In this document: positions 8,776 through 16,744 of the stretch, in pieces
How positions within the stretch are numbered: the stretch's first letter is position 1
Layout: each line of letters begins with the position of its first letter
NCBI GenBank assembly: GCA_049518415.1
Contig: JBEKRX010000002.1
Location: 124,001-188,000, forward strand
DNA: 64,000 nt
Source: CAVQND01 sp049518415
Lineage (GTDB): Bacteria; Verrucomicrobiota; Verrucomicrobiia; Limisphaerales; UBA8199
Direction: 5' to 3'
The notes under the pieces: generated by a model
Databases searched by the model: none
What the model was told of the DNA's origin: nothing
The model's input: only the letters and a program-made list of their open reading frames with translations
Made by a program: the position numbers and the translations under genes

Positions 8776-10821
8776 ATGTCAAATAACAATAGATACAGTG
8801 GTGACGATGATAAGAACCCCAAACGGGGAGGGGAATTCAGGGTGCCGCCGCGGACGTGGCTTATTTGGATAGCGATTTTTGGCGGCATCATCATGCTGAT
8901 GCTGTTCAAGGACAAAATGGAGGCACCGGGGGAAAAAGTTTCCCAGTTTCGTTTCCAACAACTGGTGGACTCGAACCTGATTGTCAAAGCGACGATCAAT
9001 TACAGCGCGCAAAACCCGTTTCTGAATGAAATCACGGGCGAGTACTACAAGACCGACGGTGAAGGCAAGCGCCTGGCGGAGAACGATCCCCGCGCCGGCC
9101 TGGGGGTTTTCCGCGCCAAAGTGCGGTTGTACCCGGACCTCGAGCAGAAGCTGCTGGAAATGCGGCAGTTCCAGCCTTATGAACCCAACACCATGCTCCT
9201 GAGCATGGTGTGGAGCGTGCTGCCGATCATCGTGATCGCCACCTTGATTTGGTTTTTCTTCATCCGGCAGATCAAGATGGCGGGCAAAGGCGCCTTGAGC
9301 TTCGGCAAGAGCAAGGCGCGCCTGCTGGCCAAAGAACGGAACAAGACCACCTTCAAAGACGTCGCCGGCATCAACGAGGCCATTGAAGAGGTGTCCGAAC
9401 TGGTCGAGTTCCTCAAGGACCCGAAGAAATTCCAGCGCCTGGGCGGGCGGATTCCCAAGGGCGTGCTCATGGTCGGTCCGCCGGGCACAGGCAAGACGCT
9501 CCTGGCCAAAGCCATCGCCGGGGAAGCCGATGCGGCCTTCTTCAGCATCAGCGGCTCCGATTTCGTCGAGATGTTCGTGGGCGTGGGCGCCAGCCGGGTG
9601 CGGGACATGTTCGAGCAGGCGCGCAAGGCTACGCCGTGCCTGATCTTCATTGACGAGATTGACGCGGTGGGGCGAAGCCGCGGCCACGGCCTGGGCGGCG
9701 GCAACGATGAACGGGAGCAGACCCTCAATGCCTTGTTGGTGGAAATGGACGGGTTCGACACCCAGGAAGGCATCATCATCATCGCGGCGACGAACCGGCC
9801 GGATGTGCTGGACCCGGCGCTGTTGCGCCCGGGGCGGTTTGACCGGCAGGTGACGGTCAACCTGCCGGATGTGCGCGGGCGGGAAGGCATTTTGAAGGTC
9901 CACGCCAAGAACGTGAAGCTGGCGCCGTCGGTTGACCTGTCGGTGATTGCGCGGGGCACGCCGGGCTATTCCGGGGCTGAACTGGCGAACCTGCTCAACG
10001 AGGCCGCCTTGCTGGCTGCCAGCCAAAACAAGAAGGCGGTGAGCATGACCGAGCTGGAAGAGGCGCGCGACAAGGTCCGCTGGGGACGGGAGCGGCGCAG
10101 CCTGGCGATGACCGACGAGGAGAAGAAATTCACCGCCTGGCACGAGGCGGGCCATGCCCTCGTGAACGTCCTGCTCCAGCACACCCATCCGCTCCACAAA
10201 GTTACCATCATCCCCCGGGGCCAGTCGCTCGGTTCGACCATGTCGCTGCCCAAGACCGATGTGCTCAACCGGCGCCGCAAGGAGATGCTCGACCTGATCA
10301 CCATGACCATGGGCGGCCGCATCGCCGAGGAAATCATCTCCGGGGATATCTCCAGCGGAGCCGCCGGCGACATCCAGCAGGCCAGCAACATGGCCCGCGC
10401 AATGGTCACCCAGTGGGGCATGAGTGATCGGCTGGGCATGATCCAGTACGGCAATGATGACGAATACATCTTCCTGGGCCGTGAGGTTACCCGCGCCAAG
10501 GTCTATAGCGAAGTCACCGCCCAGGAGATCGATGCCGAGGTCAAACGCATCATCGATGACGCCTACCAGACGGCCAAGCACCTCATCACGAGCAACCTCG
10601 ACAAGCTGGGGCTGATTGCCAAATTGCTGCTGGAATACGAAACGCTCGACGGCGCGCAAGTCGAAGAAATCGTGCGGACCGGCAAGTTCACGCCCCCGGC
10701 GCCGCAGCCGCAGGTCGAAGCGACCCTGGGGGCGCCTGCCGGCACACCGCTGCCCGAAACCCCCAAACCCGCTCCGCCGAAACTGCCCGGTCTGGGCTCG
10801 CCCGCCCCGGCCGCGGTCTGA
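8776..10821 (+). CDS. ftsH: ATP-dependent zinc metalloprotease FtsH
   Basis: About 681 residues. FtsH is a hexameric membrane AAA+ protease that degrades misfolded membrane proteins and regulators. Two N-terminal membrane segments flank a periplasmic domain (about residues 26-43 and 145-163). The AAA domain carries Walker A GPPGTGKT (about residue 234), Walker B LIFIDEIDAVG and the arginine-finger region RPGRFDRQV. The zinc site HEAGH lies at about 456-460. The C-terminal tail is proline/alanine rich. The ATG at 8776 gives MSNNNRYSGDDDKN, a plausible polar cytoplasmic start; an in-frame ATG at 8746 is the alternative. It lies 57 bp after tilS, an adjacency (tilS-ftsH) seen in many bacteria. 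Confidence 0.97.
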   Translation: MSNNNRYSGDDDKNPKRGGEFRVPPRTWLIWIAIFGGIIMLMLFKDKMEAPGEKVSQFRFQQLVDSNLIVKATINYSAQNPFLNEITGEYYKTDGEGKRLAENDPRAGLGVFRAKVRLYPDLEQKLLEMRQFQPYEPNTMLLSMVWSVLPIIVIATLIWFFFIRQIKMAGKGALSFGKSKARLLAKERNKTTFKDVAGINEAIEEVSELVEFLKDPKKFQRLGGRIPKGVLMVGPPGTGKTLLAKAIAGEADAAFFSISGSDFVEMFVGVGASRVRDMFEQARKATPCLIFIDEIDAVGRSRGHGLGGGNDEREQTLNALLVEMDGFDTQEGIIIIAATNRPDVLDPALLRPGRFDRQVTVNLPDVRGREGILKVHAKNVKLAPSVDLSVIARGTPGYSGAELANLLNEAALLAASQNKKAVSMTELEEARDKVRWGRERRSLAMTDEEKKFTAWHEAGHALVNVLLQHTHPLHKVTIIPRGQSLGSTMSLPKTDVLNRRRKEMLDLITMTMGGRIAEEIISGDISSGAAGDIQQASNMARAMVTQWGMSDRLGMIQYGNDDEYIFLGREVTRAKVYSEVTAQEIDAEVKRIIDDAYQTAKHLITSNLDKLGLIAKLLLEYETLDGAQVEEIVRTGKFTPPAPQPQVEATLGAPAGTPLPETPKPAPPKLPGLGSPAPAAV

Positions 10822-10923
10822 GTGCCGCTTGCAGGAGGGCAGGGGAGGGCTGGCGGGGGGCTCCTAACGTCGGAGTTTTCGACTGCTTCGGTTGCAGGCA
10901 CGCCGCGCCCAAGGAATTGCCGA

Positions 10924-10953
10924 TTCGACATTTTGCCGTTGGCTCTTTAGCCT
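10924..10953 (+). promoter_or_regulatory. Candidate promoter of rpe
   Basis: TCGACA, 18 bp, TAGCCT. Transcription would begin about 7 bases after the -10 box, at or next to the ATG at 10960, which would make the rpe mRNA nearly leaderless. There is no Shine-Dalgarno sequence in front of this ATG, which fits. Inferred by eye only. Confidence 0.4.
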
Positions 10954-10959
10954 ATGGGC

Positions 10960-11667
10960 ATGATTATTGCCCCCTCTTTGCTGGCGGCCAACTTCAGCCG
11001 CCTGGCCAGGGAAGTCCGGCGGGTGAATGTCTCGGGGGCCGAGTGGCTGCACCTGGATATCATGGACGGACATTTTGTGCCGAACCTCTCGTTCGGTCCG
11101 GCGGTGGTGCGGGCGGTGCGTCCGCTGAGCCGGCTGTTTTTCGATGTGCACCTGATGTGCACCAAGCCTGATGTCCTGCTCGAGCCCTTCGCCCAGGCCG
11201 GCGCCGACCAGTTGAGCATCCACGTCGAATTGGGCGAAGCCGTGGCCCCGCTGCTCTGGCGGATCAAGTCGCTCGGCAAACGCGTCGGCCTGGTGGTCAA
11301 CCCGCCCACCTCGATTGGCCTGGTCGAACCGTATCTCGTGCAGATTGACAATCTGCTCATCATGACGGTGAACCCCGGTTATGGCGGCCAGTCGTTTATC
11401 CATGAGACGCTGCCGAAAATGCAGCAGGCCGCCGCCTGGCGCCGCGAGCGGAGCCTGAGCTATACCATTGCCGTGGATGGCGGGGTGGATTTCCAGACCG
11501 CCCCCGAATGCGCCCGGGCCGGGGCCGACACTTTCATCAGCGGCACCACCCTCTTCGGCCACCGCAATCTGGGCGCCGCCGTCAGAAAAATGCGCCGCCT
11601 CGTCGAAGCGGCCAGGCAGCACACCCTGGACTCTCAGCCTTCACCCCTCACCCCGCAACCCGCCTAA
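10960..11667 (+). CDS. rpe: Ribulose-phosphate 3-epimerase
   Basis: About 235 residues, a TIM-barrel enzyme that interconverts ribulose 5-phosphate and xylulose 5-phosphate in the pentose phosphate pathway. Visible are the N-terminal IIAPSLLAANFSRL, the metal-site motifs WLHLDIMDGHFVPNLSFGP and FDVHLMC, then NPGYGGQSFI (phosphate binding) and IAVDGGV. The second ATG (10960) was preferred over the one at 10954 because it gives the usual family start. The stop codon abuts the ATG of the next gene (TAAATG), so the two are almost certainly cotranscribed. The last 20 residues (SQPSPLTPQPA) are low complexity. Confidence 0.96.
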   Translation: MIIAPSLLAANFSRLAREVRRVNVSGAEWLHLDIMDGHFVPNLSFGPAVVRAVRPLSRLFFDVHLMCTKPDVLLEPFAQAGADQLSIHVELGEAVAPLLWRIKSLGKRVGLVVNPPTSIGLVEPYLVQIDNLLIMTVNPGYGGQSFIHETLPKMQQAAAWRRERSLSYTIAVDGGVDFQTAPECARAGADTFISGTTLFGHRNLGAAVRKMRRLVEAARQHTLDSQPSPLTPQPA

Positions 11668-13089
11668 ATGGCCCGCATTCAATTCGGAACCGACGGCTGG
11701 CGGGGGGTCATCGCCGAAGATTTCACCTTCGCCAACGTGGAACGTGTCGCCCAGGCGGCGGCGGATTACTGGCAGGCCCATCCCGTAGCGGGCACCGCCA
11801 AAAGGGTCATCGTTGGCTATGACCGCCGGTTCTTATCCGACCAATTCGGCCGGCGCGCCGCGGCAGTGTTTGCCGGCAATGGTTTTGCCGCGGTGCTGAC
11901 CCCGGACCCGACGCCGACGCCGTCCGTCTCTTTCGCGGTCAAGGCCCAGCGGGCGATCGGGGGCGTTATGATTACGGCCAGCCACAACCCGCCGATGTTC
12001 AATGGCCTCAAGCTCAAGTCCCACGCGGGCGGGCCGGCGGAGACAGCGGCCTGCCAGGGGGTCGAAAGCTGGCTGGACCGCAACCCGGTGCGGGCCCAGG
12101 ACCTGACGGGCGGCGTCCGCAGCGGACGAATCAAGCTGCAAGACCTGCGGCCGGCGCATTACGCCGCCCTCAAGAAGTTGGTGGACTTCAAACTCATTGC
12201 CAGGTCCGGCCTCCGCTTCGCGCACGACGCCCTCTTCGGCGTCGGCGCCGGATGCTTCGAGCAATTGCTGGCCGGGACGACCTGCCGGGTGACGACCTTG
12301 AACGGGGCGCACGACCCGCTCTTCGGCGGCATCAACCCCGAACCGATCGCGCAGAACTACGCGCGCAGCGCCGCCTTTCTCCGGCGGCACCCGCACGACT
12401 TTTGCCTCGTCACTGACGGCGACGCCGACCGCGTGGGCGGCATGGACGGGCGGGGCCATTACCTGAGCACGCACCAGCTCATCTGCCTGCTGCTCCGCCA
12501 CGCCGTCCTCAACCGGCAGGGCAGGGGACGGGTGGTCAAAGCGCTCACCACCACCTCGATGGTCGATAAGATGTGCGCCGCCTACGGACTGGAACTGACC
12601 GAGACGTGCGTGGGCTTCAAGCACATTGCCGCGGAGATGATCAAGGGCGGGGTGCTGCTGGGCGCCGAAGAGAGCGGCGGCATCGGTTTTCCCGGCCATA
12701 TCCCGGAGCGCGACGGCCTGGCTGCGGGTTTGATGCTGCTCGAACTGCTCGCCGCCGAAGGCCGCCCGGTGAACCAACTCCTGGCGACCCTGGAAAAGCA
12801 ATTCGGCCCTCACCGCTACGGGCGCATCGATGCTCGTTTCCCGCTGGAAAAACGGGGCGCGCTCATGGAATGGCTCCGGCGAAATCCGCCCGCCAAACTC
12901 CTGCGTTCCCCCCTGGCGGACATGAAAACCTACGACGGCGTGAAGTTCATCGCGCGAGACAGTTCCTGGCTGATGCTGCGGGGCTCCGGCACCGAGCCGC
13001 TCCTGCGCATCTACGCCGAGGCGGGCAGCGAGGCCAGGGTGCGCCAACTGCTCCACACCGGTGTCGGGTTGATGGGGCGAGTGCCGTGA
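11668..13089 (+). CDS. Phosphohexomutase (phosphoglucomutase/phosphomannomutase family)
   Basis: A 473-residue alpha-D-phosphohexomutase that moves phosphate between C6 and C1 of a hexose. The N terminus FGTDGWRGVIAEDFT, the phosphoserine loop TASHNPPMFNGLK (Ser105), the Mg loop TDGDADRVGGMD (about 249-260), the sugar loop GAEESGGIGF and the C-terminal phosphate loop RGSGTEPLLRIY are all present, in the expected order. Members act on glucose, mannose or glucosamine phosphates; the exact sugar cannot be decided. It starts directly at the rpe stop codon. A role in supplying hexose 1-phosphates for the nucleotidyltransferases near 37-42 kb is possible but inferred. Confidence 0.93.
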   Translation: MARIQFGTDGWRGVIAEDFTFANVERVAQAAADYWQAHPVAGTAKRVIVGYDRRFLSDQFGRRAAAVFAGNGFAAVLTPDPTPTPSVSFAVKAQRAIGGVMITASHNPPMFNGLKLKSHAGGPAETAACQGVESWLDRNPVRAQDLTGGVRSGRIKLQDLRPAHYAALKKLVDFKLIARSGLRFAHDALFGVGAGCFEQLLAGTTCRVTTLNGAHDPLFGGINPEPIAQNYARSAAFLRRHPHDFCLVTDGDADRVGGMDGRGHYLSTHQLICLLLRHAVLNRQGRGRVVKALTTTSMVDKMCAAYGLELTETCVGFKHIAAEMIKGGVLLGAEESGGIGFPGHIPERDGLAAGLMLLELLAAEGRPVNQLLATLEKQFGPHRYGRIDARFPLEKRGALMEWLRRNPPAKLLRSPLADMKTYDGVKFIARDSSWLMLRGSGTEPLLRIYAEAGSEARVRQLLHTGVGLMGRVP

Positions 13090-13120
13090 TTTTTGAAACA
13101 AATCGCCCGCGTGGAGGGTA

Positions 13121-13309
13121 ATGCAGACGGATATGAAGACGAATGCGACTTCAGTGACCGAGGCTCTCGGATCGGCGGTGCACCGGCTGCTGCCGCTGTT
13201 GGCGACGCTCGCCGCGATGGCAGGCGTCGGGTTCTTGTTCTCGAGTTTCATCGACCTGGTGCAGAGCTGGGCCGTAACCATCGGTTGTTGCGGGATGGCG
13301 GTCCAGTGA
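13121..13309 (+). CDS. Possible small single-pass membrane protein
   Basis: A 62-codon frame with a strong GGAGG Shine-Dalgarno sequence 5 bases before its ATG. It encodes one hydrophobic segment (about residues 24-45). No family is recognised. It sits between the phosphohexomutase and the ECF sigma gene. It may be real because of the ribosome binding site, but it is short and unsupported otherwise. Confidence 0.3.
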   Translation: MQTDMKTNATSVTEALGSAVHRLLPLLATLAAMAGVGFLFSSFIDLVQSWAVTIGCCGMAVQ

Positions 13310-13350
13310 CCGGAACGCCTGCCGCACCCGCAAGCCGGCATGCAAGTGCT

Positions 13351-13380
13351 TTGCCTTCAGTTGCCTTTCAGGGATAAGAT
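13351..13380 (+). promoter_or_regulatory. Candidate promoter of the ECF sigma operon
   Basis: TTGCCT, 18 bp, TAAGAT, about 26 bp upstream of the sigma factor ATG at 13407. The boxes resemble a housekeeping-type promoter. Read by eye only. Confidence 0.35.
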
Positions 13381-13406
13381 AGGCCCCGCGCCGCCGTGGC
13401 CGCCCG

Positions 13407-13955
13407 ATGACAGAGGCACAACAGTTCGAAATGTTCGTGCAGAACTACCAGAACATGGTGTTTAGCACCGCCACGCGTTTGCTGGCCAACCAGACCGAGG
13501 CCGAGGACATCGCGCAGGAAGTGTTCCTCAGGGCCTATGAGCGGTTCGCCGAGTTGCGGGACAGTCCGACCGCGGGCGGGTGGCTGAAAAAGGTGGCGAC
13601 CAACTTGAGCTTGAACCACCTTTCCCGCTATCGGGCGCGCTGGAGTTTCTTCTCGGAGTTGCGCACGGGCGGGGGCGAGGAAGAGGAAAGAGAAGTCGAG
13701 TTTGCGGCCCCGGCAAACCTCGAGGCGGAGTTGGCCCGCGCCGATTGCCGCGAGCTGGTCGAACAGGCGCTGCAGACCCTGCCGGCCGCCCAGCGGGTGC
13801 CCCTGGTGCTCTTTCACCTCGAGGGACTGCGCTACGAAGAAATCGCCGCCAAACTCAAAGTCTCGCTGGGCAAGATCAAGACGGACATCTTTCGCGGCCG
13901 CGCCGCGTTGCGCCGAAAATTGCGCTCCCAACTGGGGGAAGCGGCGCTGAGTTAA
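13407..13955 (+). CDS. ECF-type RNA polymerase sigma factor
   Basis: A 182-residue extracytoplasmic-function sigma factor, typical length. Region 2 spans about residues 8-75 with NQTEAEDIAQEVFLRAYERF, and region 4 about 115-170 with QTLPAAQRVPLVLFHLEGL and YEEIAAKLKVSLGKIKTDI. The linker is acidic (GGGEEEEREVEF). It is followed by a small membrane protein and then a bactofilin-like/RDD membrane protein in the same direction, which suggests one operon in which the second gene acts as an anti-sigma factor and the third is an envelope target. That partnership is inferred from order. Confidence 0.93.
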   Translation: MTEAQQFEMFVQNYQNMVFSTATRLLANQTEAEDIAQEVFLRAYERFAELRDSPTAGGWLKKVATNLSLNHLSRYRARWSFFSELRTGGGEEEEREVEFAAPANLEAELARADCRELVEQALQTLPAAQRVPLVLFHLEGLRYEEIAAKLKVSLGKIKTDIFRGRAALRRKLRSQLGEAALS

Positions 13956-13960
13956 GCGCG

Positions 13961-13999
13961 TTAAATGAGTTAAATGAGTTAAGAAGATTAAATGAGTTA
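13961..13999. repeat. Short tandem repeat, TTAAATGAG unit
   Basis: Several imperfect copies of TTAAATGAG lie directly after the sigma factor stop. This is one of the short 7-9 bp arrays that recur in gaps of this window. Confidence 0.8.
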
Positions 14000-14038
14000 C
14001 AGGGTTACATGGGGCGCCGGAGTGGGGCCTGGCAGGAT

Positions 14039-14503
14039 ATGAGCAGCGATTACGAAAAGCAATTGGAGGCGGAGATTGACGCCGTGTTGAAGACGTTGCC
14101 GGAGCGGGCGGCGCCCCGGACGCTCCTGCCGCGAGTGATGGCAGCCATCGCCAGCCGCGCGCCCTTGCCCTGGTTCCGCCAGGGCTGGCAGATGTGGCCG
14201 GCGGGGTTGCGCGTCGCCTCCCTGGCAATCTTGCTCGCTTTGTTTGGCGGGCTTTGCCTGGCGGGCTGGGAGCTGCCGAAGGCCGACGCTTACGCTTCGG
14301 CGACGCGCGAGGTCGGCCGCTGGCTCTCGGGAGTCGGCGCCCTTTGGAACGTCGTCAATGTGCTCTCGAGCACGATGCTGGCGGTGGTGAAACAGCTCCC
14401 CACGGGCTTTATCGCCGCCTGCCTGGCGTCATTGGCGCTGGGCTATGCGCTGTGCATGGGCCTGGGCGCCGCCTGGTTGCGGTTCGCCTTTGCGCGCCGC
14501 TGA
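14039..14503 (+). CDS. Putative membrane anti-sigma factor
   Basis: About 154 residues. The N-terminal ~60 residues are cytoplasmic and charged (SDYEKQLEAEIDAVLKTLPE). Two hydrophobic segments follow (about 63-80 and 120-145). No catalytic motif is visible and no zinc-binding anti-sigma HxxxCxxC motif is seen. Its place directly behind an ECF sigma gene, with a soluble N terminus and membrane C terminus, is what one expects of an anti-sigma partner, but the sequence alone does not prove it. An AGG precedes the ATG at 14039; an in-frame ATG at 14009 is an alternative. Confidence 0.7.
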   Translation: MSSDYEKQLEAEIDAVLKTLPERAAPRTLLPRVMAAIASRAPLPWFRQGWQMWPAGLRVASLAILLALFGGLCLAGWELPKADAYASATREVGRWLSGVGALWNVVNVLSSTMLAVVKQLPTGFIAACLASLALGYALCMGLGAAWLRFAFARR

Positions 14504-14520
14504 ACAATTGGATTGCGACA

Positions 14521-16317
14521 ATGAAAACAACACAAAAAGCCGTCGCGGAGTGCGCGCCTGCGGACGGACAGCTTTACAGGCGCGGGACCGCGATGGCCGG
14601 GCGCTCATCCGTGAGCGGAAGCGGCTGGGCGGCCCGAGGGGTATTGGGGGCGGCCTGGGCGGCCGCATTGGCAGTGGCGGCCCTTTTGCTGCTTTGCGCC
14701 ACGGCGCTCCCGGCGCAACAAACCAATGCGGCACCCCAGGACGCCGGGGCCCAATCCGGCGCCCTGGCTGGCGGGGCGGCCGCCGGGGCAGTCGAAGCCG
14801 AAGCCCCGGACACGAATTCCAGCGCCGCAGGAGGCGGGGCCGCCGGCCAGCCGCCTCAAGCAGAGAAGCGGCCGGGCCTTGACCGGGAGGCGGTGGTGGT
14901 GATTGGCAGAGACGCGGAATTGAAGGCCGGCGAGACAGCCGACGTAGTAGTGGTCATCGGCGGGTCGGCCAAGGTCCACGGCAAAGTGCGCGAGGGGGTG
15001 GTGGTGATTGGCGGGGACGTGGAAGTCGATGGAGACGTAGGGGACGTCGTCGTGGCAGTGTTGGGCAGCGTGAGGGTAGGGCGGGGGGCGGAGTTGCATC
15101 AGGACGTCGTGGCCGTGATGGGGGCCATCAAAGTCGAGCCGAAAGCCACCATTCATGGGGACGTGGTTGCGGTGGCCGGCCGGTTGGACGTGGCGGAGGG
15201 CGCGTCGGTCAAGGGGCACACCCAGGAGGTGGGCATCAATCTCGAGTGGCTCAAGAAATGGCTGCTGCAGTGCGTCTTTAAGCTGCGGCCGCTGGCCCCG
15301 CAAGTGGGCTGGGTCTGGGTGGTGGCGGGCGCGTTTTTCCTCTTTTACCTGCTTGTCGCCGCGGCTTTCCCTCGGCCTGTCCAGGCCTGCGTTGACGTGC
15401 TCAACGAGCGGCCGGCCACCACGATGGTCCTGGGTCTGGTGGCAAAACTGCTGGTGCCGATCGTCTCTTTGATCTTGGTGGTGACCGTCATCGGTATGCT
15501 GGTGCTGCCGTTTGTTGGCCTGGCGGTGTTCTTCGGGGTCATCGTCGGCAAGGTGGCGTTGTTGGAATGGGTCGGGTTGCGCATCGGGCAACACTCGGGC
15601 ATCGTGGCGTTGCAGAAGCCGCTCGTCGCCTTTGTGCTGGGCTCGGTCATCCTGACGCTCTTCTACATGGTGTGGGTGGTGGGCTTGCTGGCCTACCTCT
15701 GGTTCAGTATTTGGGGATTGGGGGTTGCGGTAACCGCGGTCATCGGCCACCTCCGCCGGCGGCGAACTGCGGAGCATCTGGCCGCCACGCAACCAGCCGC
15801 TGCCGGGCCGGCCCCGGCGGTTGCCGGCCTGGCCGGGATGGGGGACGCCCAAGCCTCCGCCCCGCAGCCCGCCTCGGCGGCTCCGCCCCCAGGGCTGACC
15901 ATGCCGCTGGCGCCGGCGGCCGTGCCCGAGGCCTTGTCCTATCCCAGGGCGGGCTTTTGGGAGCGCATGGGGGCGGCTTTCCTGGATAGCGTCCTGCTGT
16001 TGATTGCGGACGCGCTCGTCCACGGATGGCCGTGGGGCTTCCTGGTAGCACTGGCCTATTTCGCCGGCATGTGGGCCTGGAAAGGGACCACTATTGGCGG
16101 AATTGTGCTGGGCCTGAAAGTGGTGCGTCTGGATGGGCAGCCGTTGCCCTTCACCGTCGCCCTGGTGCGCGCCTTGGCGGCCGCCTTTTCAATCATCGTC
16201 TTGTTCCTGGGTTTCCTGTGGATTGCCTGGGACGCGGAGAAACAAGGCTGGCACGACCGCATCGCCGGCACGGTCGTGGTGCGCCTGCCGCGCGGCACGC
16301 CCCTCCTGTGCGCCTAA
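14521..16317 (+). CDS. Bactofilin-like beta-repeat and RDD-domain membrane protein
   Basis: About 598 residues. After a possible signal anchor (about 40-65) and an alanine-rich stretch, residues about 120-236 form a repetitive beta-helix-like region with the pattern VVVIGGxVxVxGxV, similar to bactofilin/polymer-forming domains. Several membrane segments follow (about 255-430). A proline/alanine-rich linker then leads to a C-terminal RDD domain (FWERMGAAFLDSVLLLIADA, about 478-598) that ends with the typical WDAEKQGWHDRIAGTVVV. It lies 17 bp after the putative anti-sigma gene. Such ECF/anti-sigma/polymer-domain membrane proteins probably serve envelope stress or surface scaffolding; the exact role is unknown. 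Confidence 0.85.
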   Translation: MKTTQKAVAECAPADGQLYRRGTAMAGRSSVSGSGWAARGVLGAAWAAALAVAALLLLCATALPAQQTNAAPQDAGAQSGALAGGAAAGAVEAEAPDTNSSAAGGGAAGQPPQAEKRPGLDREAVVVIGRDAELKAGETADVVVVIGGSAKVHGKVREGVVVIGGDVEVDGDVGDVVVAVLGSVRVGRGAELHQDVVAVMGAIKVEPKATIHGDVVAVAGRLDVAEGASVKGHTQEVGINLEWLKKWLLQCVFKLRPLAPQVGWVWVVAGAFFLFYLLVAAAFPRPVQACVDVLNERPATTMVLGLVAKLLVPIVSLILVVTVIGMLVLPFVGLAVFFGVIVGKVALLEWVGLRIGQHSGIVALQKPLVAFVLGSVILTLFYMVWVVGLLAYLWFSIWGLGVAVTAVIGHLRRRRTAEHLAATQPAAAGPAPAVAGLAGMGDAQASAPQPASAAPPPGLTMPLAPAAVPEALSYPRAGFWERMGAAFLDSVLLLIADALVHGWPWGFLVALAYFAGMWAWKGTTIGGIVLGLKVVRLDGQPLPFTVALVRALAAAFSIIVLFLGFLWIAWDAEKQGWHDRIAGTVVVRLPRGTPLLCA

Positions 16318-16744
16318 GGGCCTGGTGGAAGAGTGCGACCAACTGGGTCGCATCCTCGGAAAATCGGTCTCCACAGCGAAGGCCAAGCCCAAAACTTGCG
16401 TGCCCGCTGCGGACTCAATAACCAATAAGCAATACTCAATTCTCAATTCCCAATGAGCCTCTCCGGGCAGGCTCGATTCCAGAGGTGGTCTGAGGCGCAG
16501 CCGGAATTCGGGGCTTGTCAAGTATCGCTGGTCGCCGCAGTTTAGCAGGGGCGCATCTGGAGACCGCTGCCCGCTTGCCAGCAGGGCAAGCCTCCGGTTT
16601 GGCTGAGTCCCGCCAACCCTCCGGGTTGGCCAAGCGCACTGGGGCAGGGTGGCGCCAGCCAGCCGGAGGTTTGCTGGGACGGACGCAAGGTGGGAGCTTG
16701 CGCCACTCCGCGGGGGGCAATATCACGATGCGCCCGTTTAGAAG
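16318..16744. other. Intergenic region before lepA with a small hairpin
   Basis: No gene is supported. Bases 16425-16455 hold short AT-rich repeats (CAATACTCAATTCTCAATTC). A perfect 7-bp hairpin, CCAACCC-TCC-GGGTTGG, lies at 16613-16629. The region is rich in words like GCTTGCCAGCAGGGCAAGCC. The lepA promoter must be here but none stands out. Confidence 0.5.

Noticed and set aside
8779..10659. Minus-strand frame of 626 codons opposite ftsH
   Set aside because: Shadow of ftsH.
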